This document shows positions 1 to 8,323 of a stretch of DNA of 38,127 bases, piece by piece. This DNA is from W0P28-013 sp963638355 (lineage in GTDB: Bacteria > Bacteroidota > Bacteroidia > Bacteroidales > Paludibacteraceae), in contig CAVHRT010000008.1 in assembly GCA_963638355.1 (NCBI GenBank), positions 1 through 38,127 on the forward strand, in the 5' to 3' direction. Every line of letters starts with the position of its first letter. Position 1 is the first letter of the stretch. The notes below the pieces were generated by a model, which worked only from the letters and a program-made list of their open reading frames with translations, had not been told where the DNA came from and searched no databases. A program made the translations under genes and the position numbers.

Positions 1-732
1 GCGCGCCGCCTGCTCGGCAGCATACGAGTCGAGCAACACAGAATAGATTTTCAAGCGCAAAACCTTTGGCAACAATTCAGCCAAAATCTCACTTTTGCTC
101 GGCTCAACAATGTAATCCGCGCCCAGCGAAACGCCCTCGGCATCGGCTTCGAGCGAAATTGGCAAGAAATCGGCATGAACGAGCTGCTGCGTCGAAGTGC
201 TTTTGCAATGCTGATAGACCAACTCCACACGATCGACCTCATGATTGGCAAAAAGCGCCATCAAACGGTCGGCAAAAGCGGTTGCGGCGTCGTAGTGCGG
301 ATTGTCGATGAGTTCGTTCAGATTTTCAGGCTGAAAGCCGCGCTTACGGCAAGCATCGTATACTTTTTTCCCAATTGGGAAGACGATTAGATTTTCGCGT
401 CCAATGGAGGCGTCGTATTGGTCAATCAGGCGATTAAGCTCGCGAATGACGGTGGAATTGAACGCTCCACACAGGCTCGAGTTCGACGACACCGCCACAA
501 TGGCCACGCGCTTCGGCTCGCGCTGTTCGGCATAAGGCGAGGTGAACGAAGTTTCGGTCGAGAGAAAATTACGCAACATCGCCTCCAATTTGTGCTGATA
601 CGGCACAAAAGTCTCGCTATTTTTCTGCGCTTTATGCAGTTTGGCCGAAGCCACCATCTTCATCGCCGACGTAATTTTCATCGTCGACGAGACCGATGCA
701 ATGCGCGTTTTTATCTCTTTCTGCGAACTCAT
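1..732 (-). CDS. atpG: ATP synthase F1 gamma subunit, 3' end missing
   Basis: Central rotor shaft of F1, turning inside the alpha3beta3 ring to couple proton flow to ATP synthesis. The open reading frame runs off the left edge, so 244 codons are present; the usual length is near 290, so roughly 45 C-terminal residues are missing. The N-terminus (MSSQKEIKTRIASVSSTMKI) followed by TSAMKMVASAKLHKAQ is the conserved gamma helix that enters the catalytic ring, and VAVSSNSSLCGAFN is the conserved Rossmann-like core segment. The start at 732 gives exactly this conserved N-terminus. It is the last gene of the minus-strand atp operon, 147 nt after atpA; the spacer carries two low-complexity repeat words. 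The terminator of the operon lies outside the window. Identification is certain from motifs and position. Confidence 0.96.
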   Translation of the reverse strand, partial: MSSQKEIKTRIASVSSTMKITSAMKMVASAKLHKAQKNSETFVPYQHKLEAMLRNFLSTETSFTSPYAEQREPKRVAIVAVSSNSSLCGAFNSTVIRELNRLIDQYDASIGRENLIVFPIGKKVYDACRKRGFQPENLNELIDNPHYDAATAFADRLMALFANHEVDRVELVYQHCKSTSTQQLVHADFLPISLEADAEGVSLGADYIVEPSKSEILAELLPKVLRLKIYSVLLDSYAAEQAAR

Positions 733-801
733 GTTCAGATTTCAGATTAGATTGATAAGTTTTGGTTCATTCGGAGTCTGTGAGGCAAAAATCTATTTTT
801 C

Positions 802-887
802 ATTTGAAGATTTGAAAATTTGAAGATTGCTCACTGTCCGACTTTAGCGCAAAAATTATCAATTATCAATTGTCAATTATCAATTTT
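802..887. repeat. Intergenic low-complexity repeat words between atpA and atpG
   Basis: Two word families lie back to back. At 802-848 there is an ATTTGAAGATTTGAAA-type word followed by a stretch (826-848) that recurs, slightly changed, at 3905-3930 in the same operon. At 854-887 there is a TCAATTATCAATTG-type word, which recurs at 22099-22130 and 31632-31650. The second word overlaps the atpA stop codon. Function unknown. Confidence 0.6.
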
Positions 888-2472
888 TATTCGCTACTCG
901 TTTAACCACTTCAGCGGCTTCTTGGCGGAGAATAGACTGCACTTCGTCGTTTATCACGCCACTTCGCAGCACATCGAGCACATCTTTCTGATGCTTCAAC
1001 TCGAGAACATTCAAAAATTCGCGTTCAAAAAGCGAAACTTTTTCCAGCGGAACATCTGCCAAAAGTCCATTTGTGCCGCAATAAAGCACGGCAATCTGTT
1101 TCTCCACAGGCATTGGCGAATAGACTGGCTGAACCAGCAGACGCGTATTTTTGCGTCCTTTGTCGATGGTCATGGCCGTAACTGCGTCCATATCGCTACC
1201 GAATTTGGAGAACGCCTCCAACTCACGATATTGCGCTTGATCTATTTTGAGCGTGCCAGCCACCTTTTTCATCGCCTTGATTTGCGCATTACCGCCCACA
1301 CGCGACACCGAAATGCCGACATTGATGGCAGGACGATTGCCTTGGTTGAACAGATCAGTATCGAGGAATATCTGACCATCGGTGATGGAGATGACATTCG
1401 TTGGAATGTAGGCCGACACATCGCCCGCCTGCGTCTCGATGATTGGCAGCGCCGTGAGCGAACCACCACCTTTCACCTTGCCACGCAGCGAATCGGGCAG
1501 GTCGTTCATCTGCTCAGCCACCTCTTGTTGCTGATTGATTTTAGCAGCGCGCTCGAGCAGACGCGAATGCAGATAGAAAATATCGCCAGGATAGGCCTCA
1601 CGACCCGACGGACGGCGCAAAATCAACGACACCTCGCGGTAAGCCACGGCCTGTTTCGACAAATCATCGTAAACCACCAGCGCATGACGACCAGTATCGC
1701 GGAAATATTCGCCAATGGCAGCGCCTGCAAACGGAGCGAAATACTGCATGGCAGCAGCGTCAGAGGCAGTTGCCGAAACCACAATGGTGTAGTCCATCGC
1801 GCCTTTTTCGCGCAGCGTGTTCACCAGCGTCGCCACAGTTGAGCCCTTCTGCCCCACTGCCACATAGATGCAGTAGACAGGGTCGCCAGCCTCGTAGTTC
1901 GAGCGCTGATTGATGATGGTGTCGATGGCAATACTGGTTTTGCCCGTCTGGCGGTCGCCAATGATAAGTTCGCGCTGTCCGCGGCCAATCGGAATCATGG
2001 CATCGACGGCTTTCAAACCCGTTTGCAGAGGCTGATTCACAGGCTGACGATAGATTACGCCCGGTGCTTTGCGTTCGAGCGGCATCTCTACGAGTTCGCC
2101 CGTGATGGGAGCATCGGTGTCGATGGGGTTTCCCAGCGGATCGATGACGCGCCCAAGCATGCCCTCGCCCACACGAATGGAGGCGATACGGTGCGTGCGA
2201 CGAACAACATCGCCCTCTTTCACCCTTTCGCTGCTACCCAAAAGCACCGCACCAACATTGTCTTCCTCAAGGTTCATCACAATGGCGTTCATGCCATTTT
2301 CAAAAACCAAAAGTTCGTTGGCTTCAGCGTTTTTCAGTCCGTAGATGCGCACCACGCCATCGCTCACTTGCAGCACCGTGCCAACCTCTTCAAATTGGCT
2401 ATTCAAATCGATGCCTGCCAGCTGTTGGCGCAGTATTTCCGAAACTTCACTGACTTTGATATTTTCCGACAT
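880..2472 (-). CDS. atpA: ATP synthase F1 alpha subunit
   Basis: Non-catalytic nucleotide-binding subunit of the F1 hexamer. The product has 530 residues, slightly longer than the 513 of E. coli. The P-loop GDRQTGKTS is at residues 172-180, and the arginine finger that reaches into the beta catalytic site is R391 in the SVSRVGG motif. ALPIIETQAGDVSAY and ITDGQIFL are family signatures. About 14 extra residues (around 315-335, NQQQEVAEQMNDLP...) precede the ETQAGD segment; from memory this insertion is common in Bacteroidota alpha chains. The gene starts 30 nt after atpH. Identification is certain. Confidence 0.98.
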   Translation of the reverse strand: MSENIKVSEVSEILRQQLAGIDLNSQFEEVGTVLQVSDGVVRIYGLKNAEANELLVFENGMNAIVMNLEEDNVGAVLLGSSERVKEGDVVRRTHRIASIRVGEGMLGRVIDPLGNPIDTDAPITGELVEMPLERKAPGVIYRQPVNQPLQTGLKAVDAMIPIGRGQRELIIGDRQTGKTSIAIDTIINQRSNYEAGDPVYCIYVAVGQKGSTVATLVNTLREKGAMDYTIVVSATASDAAAMQYFAPFAGAAIGEYFRDTGRHALVVYDDLSKQAVAYREVSLILRRPSGREAYPGDIFYLHSRLLERAAKINQQQEVAEQMNDLPDSLRGKVKGGGSLTALPIIETQAGDVSAYIPTNVISITDGQIFLDTDLFNQGNRPAINVGISVSRVGGNAQIKAMKKVAGTLKIDQAQYRELEAFSKFGSDMDAVTAMTIDKGRKNTRLLVQPVYSPMPVEKQIAVLYCGTNGLLADVPLEKVSLFEREFLNVLELKHQKDVLDVLRSGVINDEVQSILRQEAAEVVKRVANKN

Positions 2473-2502
2473 AAATTCGTTTTTTTGTTCAATTTTTTTG
2501 CG

Positions 2503-3039
2503 CTATTGCGCCAATTTTTTCTTTATTCGAAGCAACTGACCCGCCACCGATGCATCGAGGCGTTCGCCTTCGACATCGAGCACAAATCCGCCGAGCAAAT
2601 CGGGATTGACACGTGTTTTCAGTTCCACTTGTCGTCCGCTGCGTTTCTCGAGCATTTGAATGATGCGTTGGCACGAGGCTTTGTCGATGGGTTTGGCGGT
2701 GGTTACGCGCCCCACGCACACTTTGGTATCGACCTGAAACAGGTCGCAATAGTCGAGTGCAATGCGTTGCAGTGCCTCTTCGCGCCCATTTTCCAACAGC
2801 AGATCGACCATGCGAGCGTAAAGTTCGTCGTCGGTACCACCTGCAGCAGCCAAGGCTAGCGATTTTTTGCGTTCCGCATTGAGCGTAGGATTTTTCAGCA
2901 CAGCCGTCAGTTCGGGGCATTGCTCGAAACTATCAGCCACTTGCGACATGATGTCGAACAGCCGACGATCGTCGCCGCGCTCTTTGGCGCACGCTAGCAG
3001 TGCCTTGGCGTACCGCGCCGAAATCATTCCTGCGTCCAT
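2503..3039 (-). CDS. atpH: ATP synthase F1 delta subunit
   Basis: Delta (OSCP) subunit, the cap on top of F1 that joins it to the b-subunit stator. The product has 178 residues, the normal length. The N-terminal helical bundle starts ISARYAKALLACAKERG, and the C-terminal part contains VNPDLLGGFVLDVEGERLDA, the OSCP signature (usually D-P-x-L-hGGF...G...DxS). The start codon lies 1 nt after the atpF stop codon (3041-3043), which suggests translational coupling. It is the seventh gene of the atp operon in transcription order. Identification is certain. Confidence 0.96.
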   Translation of the reverse strand: MDAGMISARYAKALLACAKERGDDRRLFDIMSQVADSFEQCPELTAVLKNPTLNAERKKSLALAAAGGTDDELYARMVDLLLENGREEALQRIALDYCDLFQVDTKVCVGRVTTAKPIDKASCQRIIQMLEKRSGRQVELKTRVNPDLLGGFVLDVEGERLDASVAGQLLRIKKKLAQ

Positions 3040-3040
3040 G

Positions 3041-3535
3041 TTAGTTCAGCGTTACTTCGTTCAAAAGTTTTTCTATCATTTCCGACTGTTTCTTGTCGTT
3101 TTCAAGGTCGGAACGGAGCACTTTTTCGGCAATGTCGACCGATAGTTCGGCCACTTGGCGTTTCAGGTCGTCGATGCTCTTCTCCTTTTCGAGTTGAATC
3201 TGGCGTTTTGCCTCGTCGATCACCTTTTTGGCTTCGACTTGCGCCTTATCTTTGGCCTCTTGCACTATCTGATTGCGCATTTCGGCGGCCTCGTTCAGGA
3301 TTCGGAGTTGCTCCTGTTGCGCATTTGCCAAAATTTTTGCCGTTTCGTCCTTCACATTCTCCAGCTGGCGATTGGCTTCGTCGGCGGCTTTCACCGAGTC
3401 GTTGATGTAGTTAGTGCGCTTGTCAATCATGCGCGTAACCACAGGCCAAGCAAATTTTGCCAGCACAAAGAAGAGTATTCCGAATGCCAACAGCATCCAG
3501 AACAACAAACCAGTTTCGGGCATCAACAGCGACAT
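3041..3535 (-). CDS. atpF: ATP synthase Fo b subunit
   Basis: Peripheral stalk subunit. The product has 164 residues with one N-terminal membrane helix (about residues 8-30, ETGLLFWMLLAFGILFFVLA) and then a long charged amphipathic coiled coil (about 35-150, with many A, E, K, Q and R) that dimerises and holds F1 still. FAWPVV just after the helix is typical of bacterial b subunits. Only one b-type gene is present, so the stalk should be a homodimer. It lies 13 nt downstream of atpE and 1 nt upstream of atpH. Identification is certain. Confidence 0.96.
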   Translation of the reverse strand: MSLLMPETGLLFWMLLAFGILFFVLAKFAWPVVTRMIDKRTNYINDSVKAADEANRQLENVKDETAKILANAQQEQLRILNEAAEMRNQIVQEAKDKAQVEAKKVIDEAKRQIQLEKEKSIDDLKRQVAELSVDIAEKVLRSDLENDKKQSEMIEKLLNEVTLN

Positions 3536-3548
3536 GGCTCAACTTTTT

Positions 3549-3773
3549 TTAGAGTGCCATGAGGCAGACAACGACGGCAAACAGTGCAACGCCTTCGATA
3601 AGGGCGGCAACAATGATCATGGTCGAACGAATTTCGCTCACCGATTCGGGCTGACGAGCAATGGCTTCCATTGCGCTCGAACCAATTTTACCAATGCCAA
3701 GGGCTGCGCCAATAACGGCGATGCTTGCTCCAAGTGCTGCGCCAAATTGTGCGCTAAGAATTTCTAACAACAT
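3549..3773 (-). CDS. atpE: ATP synthase Fo c subunit (proton ring)
   Basis: Hairpin membrane protein that forms the rotating c-ring. The product has 74 residues and two membrane helices (about 8-30 and 52-73) joined by the polar loop ARQPE (39-43). The ion-carrying carboxylate is E60 in AALIEGVAL. In sodium-binding c subunits a Gln in helix 1 and a Ser or Thr right after the Glu complete the site. By eye the helix-1 position here is Ile and the residue after E60 is Gly, so proton coupling is expected. The helix-1 small-residue pattern GAALGIGKIG is typical. A 194-nt spacer with repeat words separates it from atpB upstream. Confidence 0.97.
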   Translation of the reverse strand: MLLEILSAQFGAALGASIAVIGAALGIGKIGSSAMEAIARQPESVSEIRSTMIIVAALIEGVALFAVVVCLMAL

Positions 3774-3821
3774 AACTTTTATTTTTTAAGAATGAATAAT
3801 AATCGAATTATTTCTGATTTC

Positions 3822-3960
3822 TAGATTTCTAATTTCTAGTTTGAAAAGTTTCTACGCGCTTCGCGCTGTTTCAAATTGTTTACTTGAAGATTTGAAAATT
3901 TGAATATTGCACGCTGTCCAATTTTAGCGCGAACACTTCTCACTTCTAACTACTAACTTC
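3822..3960. repeat. Intergenic repeat words between atpB and atpE
   Basis: The atpB-atpE spacer holds a chain of short repeated words: a TTTCTAGATTTCTA-type word ending in AGTTTGAAAAGTTTCT (also at 15040-15070), the GAAGATTTGAAAATTTGA word with its tail (3883-3930, compare 802-848), and a CTTCTAACT word (3935-3966, similar to 5720-5750). No gene is seen in the spacer. The words could affect RNA stability or reflect slippage; no function can be shown. Confidence 0.6.
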
Positions 3961-3967
3961 TAACTTT

Positions 3968-5032
3968 TTATTCGTGTTTCACTTGTGCCATGCCAATGAA
4001 TACCGACGAAAGCATGGTGAACACATACGCTTGGATGTAGGCCACCAGCAATTCTACGCAATCCATAAATATGGTGAACAGCACCGAAACCACCGACATG
4101 CCAGCGCAAATGGCGGCTCCCATCGAGGCGGTGATGAACACGAGCGAGGTCAAGCCCAACACAATGGCGTGTCCTGCCATGATGTTGGCAAACAGACGAA
4201 TCATCAGCGCGAAAGGCTTGGTGAAAATACCAAAAAGTTCGATGGCGGGCATCAGCGGAATGGCTTTGAGCCAAACAGGAACATCGGGCCAAAGAATCTC
4301 TTTCCAATACTCTTTGGTGCCGAAAACATTCACCGCCACAAAGGTGCAGAGTGCCAACACAAAAGTGATGGCGATGTTGCCCGTAGTGTTCGCGCCACCG
4401 GGGAAAATCGGTATCAATCCCATCAAATTGTTGATGAAAATGAAGTAGAAAACCGTAAGCAGATAGGGCGCAAATTTCTGATAATTCTGACCAACGCAGG
4501 GTTTAATCAGGTCATCGAGCAGACTCACGGTGAGCATTTCCAAAATGCCGCGCACGCCCGTTGGTGCCTCCATCGGACGCGATTTGTACCATTTTGTGAG
4601 CCACAAAATGAGGCACATCACCAAGGCGCAATTTATCAAAAGCGCCAAGGCATTCTTTGTTAGCGAAAGATCGAGCGGGCGCACCTCGTTGCCATCGGCA
4701 TCGAGTTCCACAATTTTTCCAGCATACGCGCCATCGGCAGCGCCATAGCGGTAGCCATTGTAACTCTCGGCGTGATGCAGTCGGCTCGAAAGGAAAATGC
4801 TGAATCCGTTATTTTCGCCATAGACGATGATGGGCAGCGGAATGGTGATGTGCGTATCGCCAATGGTGGTGATATGCCATTCGTACGCATCGCCTATGTG
4901 ATTGAAAATCAACGCTTTCACATCGAGGCGTTCGCCTTCGGCAGCCACCGAATCGGTAGCGGCAGGCTCGGCCCAAAGGTTGGTTGCAGCGAGCAACACC
5001 ATCGACAATATGATGAAAAATCTATTACGCAT
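3968..5032 (-). CDS. atpB: ATP synthase Fo a subunit
   Basis: Membrane stator that forms the two proton half-channels beside the c-ring. The product has 354 residues, longer than the roughly 270 of E. coli, because of an N-terminal extension: an apparent signal peptide (1-21, ending NLWA) and a periplasmic stretch of about 100 residues before the first channel helix (about 125-147). The essential arginine is R279 in FALMIRLFANIMAGH. FYFIFINNLMGLIPIFPGG is the conserved helix before it. Its start overlaps the stop of the preceding small membrane gene by 8 nt. The signal-peptide extension appears to be common in this phylum. Confidence 0.96.
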   Translation of the reverse strand: MRNRFFIILSMVLLAATNLWAEPAATDSVAAEGERLDVKALIFNHIGDAYEWHITTIGDTHITIPLPIIVYGENNGFSIFLSSRLHHAESYNGYRYGAADGAYAGKIVELDADGNEVRPLDLSLTKNALALLINCALVMCLILWLTKWYKSRPMEAPTGVRGILEMLTVSLLDDLIKPCVGQNYQKFAPYLLTVFYFIFINNLMGLIPIFPGGANTTGNIAITFVLALCTFVAVNVFGTKEYWKEILWPDVPVWLKAIPLMPAIELFGIFTKPFALMIRLFANIMAGHAIVLGLTSLVFITASMGAAICAGMSVVSVLFTIFMDCVELLVAYIQAYVFTMLSSVFIGMAQVKHE

Positions 5033-5402
5033 GCTTCGATTTCAGCAATTTTGAAAAACAGATGGTCTCGACAACGAGCGTCACAAAGTAGAACGCCACA
5101 AAGGTGATGGCAAACGCCACATTTTGTTCGCACACCACTTTAATATATACCACAAAATAGGTGATTGCGATGATGAATTTCGTCAATTTTGCACCGAAAA
5201 TCCAGTTGAGAGCGTGGCGCGAATCTTTGCTTTCGCCCACTTTCAGCGCAACAACATCGCCCAGCGCCGCCACAGCAAAAAGCGTTGGCACAGTCCAGAA
5301 AAGCCCGAATGCATACTGCTGCAGCATGCCGCCAAAAAGCAACACGCCAACGGCCGACATCACTATCAGCAGCGAATAGTTGTATGCCACAAAACTTTTC
5401 AT
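5025..5402 (-). CDS. Small membrane protein in the atp operon, AtpI-like
   Basis: The product has 125 residues and four predicted membrane helices (about 8-26, 31-50, 68-88 and 96-115), a short loop with GESKDSRHALNW and a basic tail. It sits between atpC and atpB, overlapping atpC by 4 nt (ATGA) and atpB by 8 nt, so it must be translated together with them. Its place, size and topology match the AtpI/Atp1 assistants that help assemble the c-ring or bind Mg2+ in other bacteria, but the sequence shows no motif that proves this. Function inferred from context only. Confidence 0.8.
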   Translation of the reverse strand: MKSFVAYNYSLLIVMSAVGVLLFGGMLQQYAFGLFWTVPTLFAVAALGDVVALKVGESKDSRHALNWIFGAKLTKFIIAITYFVVYIKVVCEQNVAFAITFVAFYFVTLVVETICFSKLLKSKHA

Positions 5403-5644
5403 TCCAAAACCCTTTCGATGCAGACGGTTATCACATTATTTTCGACCTCGACAAAGCCACCATCGACCATGAGCGACTGCTCGCCAGCCTCGGTGCGGTA
5501 GGTTACTTTGCCCTTCTTCAACGACGAAATGATAGGCGCGTGGTTGTTCAGCACTTCGAAAGCACTGAACTTGCCAGGCAACGCAACTGCCGTTACCTCG
5601 CCCGCGAAAATCGAGCCTTGCGGCGAAATTATCTCAAGTTTCAT
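5399..5644 (-). CDS. atpC: ATP synthase F1 epsilon subunit, short form
   Basis: Rotor subunit that joins gamma to the c-ring. The product has 81 residues and covers only the N-terminal beta-sandwich domain (ISPQGSIFAGEV, LPGKFSAFEVLNNHAPI, VDGGFVEVENNVITV). The C-terminal helical hairpin that inhibits ATP hydrolysis in E. coli (139-residue subunit) is absent. The reading frame ends cleanly inside the operon and overlaps the next gene, so this looks natural rather than broken. It lies 94 nt after atpD. The enzyme should therefore lack epsilon-hairpin inhibition. Confidence 0.95.
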   Translation of the reverse strand: MKLEIISPQGSIFAGEVTAVALPGKFSAFEVLNNHAPIISSLKKGKVTYRTEAGEQSLMVDGGFVEVENNVITVCIERVLE

Positions 5645-5738
5645 CGTTTGAAGTTTCAGATTTCAAATTTCAAATTTCAGATTGTCGGTATCCACAACTT
5701 TCTGCAGTTGGTGACGTTCACTTCTCACTGCTAACTTC

Positions 5739-7259
5739 TCACTTCTCACTCTGTTTAGCGGCTGCGAGCAGTTTCTTACCTTTTTCGATGGCTTCTTCGA
5801 TGGTACCGACGTTGAGGAACGCCATTTCGGGATATTCGTCAACCTCGCCATCGAGAATCATCTTGAAACCTTTGATGGTGTCTTCTATCGAAACCATCAC
5901 GCCCGGCACGCCAGTGAACTGCTCTGCCACGGTGAACGGCTGTGACAGGAAACGCTGCACTTTGCGCGCACGGTTCACAGTCATGCGGTCCTCGTCCGAG
6001 AGTTCCTCCATGCCAAGAATCGAAATAATATCTTGCAATTCTTTGTTGCGTTGAAGAATCTGTTTCACGCGCTGAGCCGTATTGTAGTGATCTTCGCCAA
6101 CAACTTGCGGGTCAAGAATGCGCGATGTAGAATCGAGCGGATCGACGGCTGGATAGATGCCAAGTTCCGAAATTTTACGACTCAAAACGGTGGTCGCATC
6201 CAAGTGCGTGAAGGTGGTAGCTGGCGCAGGGTCGGTCAAGTCGTCGGCTGGCACATAAACGGCCTGCACCGAGGTGATTGATCCGCGTTTTGTCGATGTG
6301 ATGCGCTCCTGCATCAAGCCCATTTCGGTAGCCAAAGTTGGCTGATAACCTACAGCCGATGGCATACGACCAAGCAGTGCCGAAACCTCCGAGCCTGCCT
6401 GCGTGAAACGGAAAATGTTATCGATGAAGAACAGAATATCGTGTCCGCCATCGCTGTCGCGGAACGACTCCGCCACCGTAAGTCCCGACAGCGCCACGCT
6501 CGAACGCGCTCCTGGCGGTTCGTTCATCTGACCAAAGATCAGCGCCACTTGCGATTTTGCGAGTTCGTTATAATCAACTTTCGAGAGGTCCCATTTGCCC
6601 TCTTCCATGCTCTTTTTGAATTCATCGCCATAGCGAATGATGCCCGATTCAATCATTTCGCGCAGCAAATCGTTGCCTTCGCGGGTGCGTTCGCCCACGC
6701 CAGCAAACACCGAAAAGCCGTTGTGACCTTTGGCGATGTTGTTTATCAACTCCTGAATAAGCACTGTTTTGCCTACGCCAGCGCCGCCAAACAGACCGAT
6801 TTTACCACCTTTTGAATAGGGTTCGAGCAGGTCAATTACTTTGATACCCGTGAAAAGGATTTCTTTGGATGTCGACAGTTCGTCGAATTTTGGCGGTTCG
6901 CGGTGAATGGGGTAAGTCTCGGTGTAGTCGAGCTCGTTCATGCCGTCGATGGCTTCGCCAATGACATTGAGCAGACGCCCTTTCACCTGCGTTCCGATAG
7001 GCATGGAGATAGGTTTGCCCAGTGCGCGCACTTCGAGTCCGCGACGCAGACCATCGGTCGAGTCCATTGCCACCGAGCGAACGGTGTTTTCGCCTATGTG
7101 TTGTTGAATTTCGAGGACGAGTTTTTTGCCGTTTGGCCGTGTAATTTCTAGCGCGTCGTGAATGGCAGGCAGTTGTTCGCCTTTCTCCTCATCGACCGAG
7201 AAAACCACATCGACTACAGGTCCTACGATTTGCGAAATGTATCCAATGTTTGCTGACAT
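5739..7259 (-). CDS. atpD: ATP synthase F1 beta subunit (catalytic)
   Basis: Catalytic subunit that makes ATP in F1. The product has 506 residues, somewhat longer than the 460-480 usual elsewhere. The P-loop GGAGVGKT is at 158-165, the catalytic glutamate is E190 in VGERTREG, the Walker B strand is ILFFIDNIFRFTQAGSE, and the signature PAVDPLDSTSR is present. It is the first gene of the operon, starting 25 nt downstream of a TATCTTTG -7 box, so the operon mRNA begins here with a leader of about 20 nt. Placing atpD and atpC at the head of the operon is characteristic of Bacteroidota. Confidence 0.98.
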   Translation of the reverse strand: MSANIGYISQIVGPVVDVVFSVDEEKGEQLPAIHDALEITRPNGKKLVLEIQQHIGENTVRSVAMDSTDGLRRGLEVRALGKPISMPIGTQVKGRLLNVIGEAIDGMNELDYTETYPIHREPPKFDELSTSKEILFTGIKVIDLLEPYSKGGKIGLFGGAGVGKTVLIQELINNIAKGHNGFSVFAGVGERTREGNDLLREMIESGIIRYGDEFKKSMEEGKWDLSKVDYNELAKSQVALIFGQMNEPPGARSSVALSGLTVAESFRDSDGGHDILFFIDNIFRFTQAGSEVSALLGRMPSAVGYQPTLATEMGLMQERITSTKRGSITSVQAVYVPADDLTDPAPATTFTHLDATTVLSRKISELGIYPAVDPLDSTSRILDPQVVGEDHYNTAQRVKQILQRNKELQDIISILGMEELSDEDRMTVNRARKVQRFLSQPFTVAEQFTGVPGVMVSIEDTIKGFKMILDGEVDEYPEMAFLNVGTIEEAIEKGKKLLAAAKQSEK

Positions 7260-7283
7260 AAGATGCTATTTTGTTTGTTCGAG

Positions 7284-7312
7284 CAAAGATAGTGTTTTTT
7301 TTAATACACAAA
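7284..7312 (-). promoter_or_regulatory. Promoter of the atp operon
   Basis: On the minus strand a TTTG (complement of 7309-7312) is followed after 17 nt by TATCTTTG (complement of 7284-7291). This fits the Bacteroidota primary-sigma pattern TTTG ... TAnnTTTG. Transcription should start near 7280, about 20 nt before the atpD start codon. Confidence 0.7.
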
Positions 7313-7356
7313 AAATTTTTGACCGAAAATCGTCACTTTTTTATTTCGGCTGAAAA

Positions 7357-7499
7357 AATCGCGCAAAAAGCGTGCCAAAAAGTGCCTGAAAATCAGCAAA
7401 ATAGCGTGCAAAAGTGCAACAAAAAGTGCAATTTTTCGTCTGCTAAAAATTCATCGAAACACACCACTTTTATAAGTGAGATAAAAACGCTAACTTTGC
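7357..7499 (+). promoter_or_regulatory. atpD-truA spacer: repeated words and truA promoter
   Basis: The 275-nt divergent spacer holds a run (about 7357-7433) in which words such as AAAAAGCGTGCC, AAAAAGTGC and TGCAAAAGTGCAAC recur at roughly 12-nt steps. A TAnnTTTG -7 box (TAACTTTG, 7492-7499) then predicts truA transcription from about 7503. The repeated words could be a protein-binding array or plain low complexity. No gene is seen here. Confidence 0.5.
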
Positions 7500-7534
7500 A
7501 GGTTAGTTTCTAAAATCGAAATTTTTAATCGGCA

Positions 7535-8266
7535 TTGCGCTATTTTCTGACATTTTCGTATCGTGGATCGCACTATTGTGGCTGGCAAATGCAGCCCAAT
7601 GGCATTGCAGTGCAGCAGGTTTTGACCGACGCGCTGCGTACGGTGACGCGCTACCCTGCCCTGCAGGTGGTTGGTGCTGGTCGCACCGATGCTGGCGTGC
7701 ATGCAACGAAAATGGTGGCGCATTTCGACGTGGAGAAGCCAATTGACGATGCCGAAAAATTCGTGGCGCGACTGAATGGCGTTCTTCCGCCCGACATTGC
7801 AGTGAGCGATTTGCGCCAAGTGGCCGATGATGCCCACGCGCGATTCGACGCTACGGCGCGCCGCTACGAGTACCATATTATTTCTGAGAAAAATCCGTTC
7901 AAAACCGACCTTGCGTGGCGTTTGCCCGTGGCGCTCGACTACGACGCCATGAACCAAGCGGCAAAAGTGCTACTGGGCGAACACGACTTCACAAGTTTTT
8001 CGAAAGTCCACACCGATGTTAAAACAATGATTTGCACCATCAACGAGGCGCATTGGGACAAGCGTGGCGACGAGTGGATTTTCACCATCGAGGCGAATCG
8101 TTTTCTGCGAAACATGGTGCGCGCCATCGTTGGAACGCTCATTGAAGTGGGCAAAGGCAACTATTCGGTGGACGATTTCAGGAAAATAATCGAAGCGAAA
8201 AATCGCTGTGCTGCAGGCATGTCGGTGCCAGCGTGCGGACTGTTTTTGACCGAAGTAAAATACTAG
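7535..8266 (+). CDS. truA: tRNA pseudouridine synthase A
   Basis: Makes pseudouridine at positions 38-40 of the tRNA anticodon stem. The product has 243 residues, normal for TruA. The catalytic aspartate is D52 in GAGRTDAGVHA, and FTSFSKVH and FLRNMVRAIVGTLIEVG are further family motifs. The start codon is TTG: an in-frame TAA lies at 7526-7528 and no ATG or GTG is available before the conserved RYFLTFSYRG, so TTG at 7535 is the only sensible choice. The leader from the predicted start site is about 32 nt. It may share a transcript with the downstream yfhO-like gene, 57 nt away. Confidence 0.95.
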   Translation: MRYFLTFSYRGSHYCGWQMQPNGIAVQQVLTDALRTVTRYPALQVVGAGRTDAGVHATKMVAHFDVEKPIDDAEKFVARLNGVLPPDIAVSDLRQVADDAHARFDATARRYEYHIISEKNPFKTDLAWRLPVALDYDAMNQAAKVLLGEHDFTSFSKVHTDVKTMICTINEAHWDKRGDEWIFTIEANRFLRNMVRAIVGTLIEVGKGNYSVDDFRKIIEAKNRCAAGMSVPACGLFLTEVKY

Positions 8267-8323
8267 GTTAGAGTTTATAGGTTAAAGTTTATAGGAAATA
8301 GGAAATAGGAAAATTGAAATAAA

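Noticed and set aside
820..1842. 340-codon plus-strand frame opposite atpA
   Set aside because: Antisense to atpA; begins inside low-complexity repeat words.
3549..3773. Sodium-type c-ring
   Set aside because: The Gln and Ser/Thr ligands of sodium-binding c subunits are replaced by Ile and Gly, leaving only the proton-type Glu.
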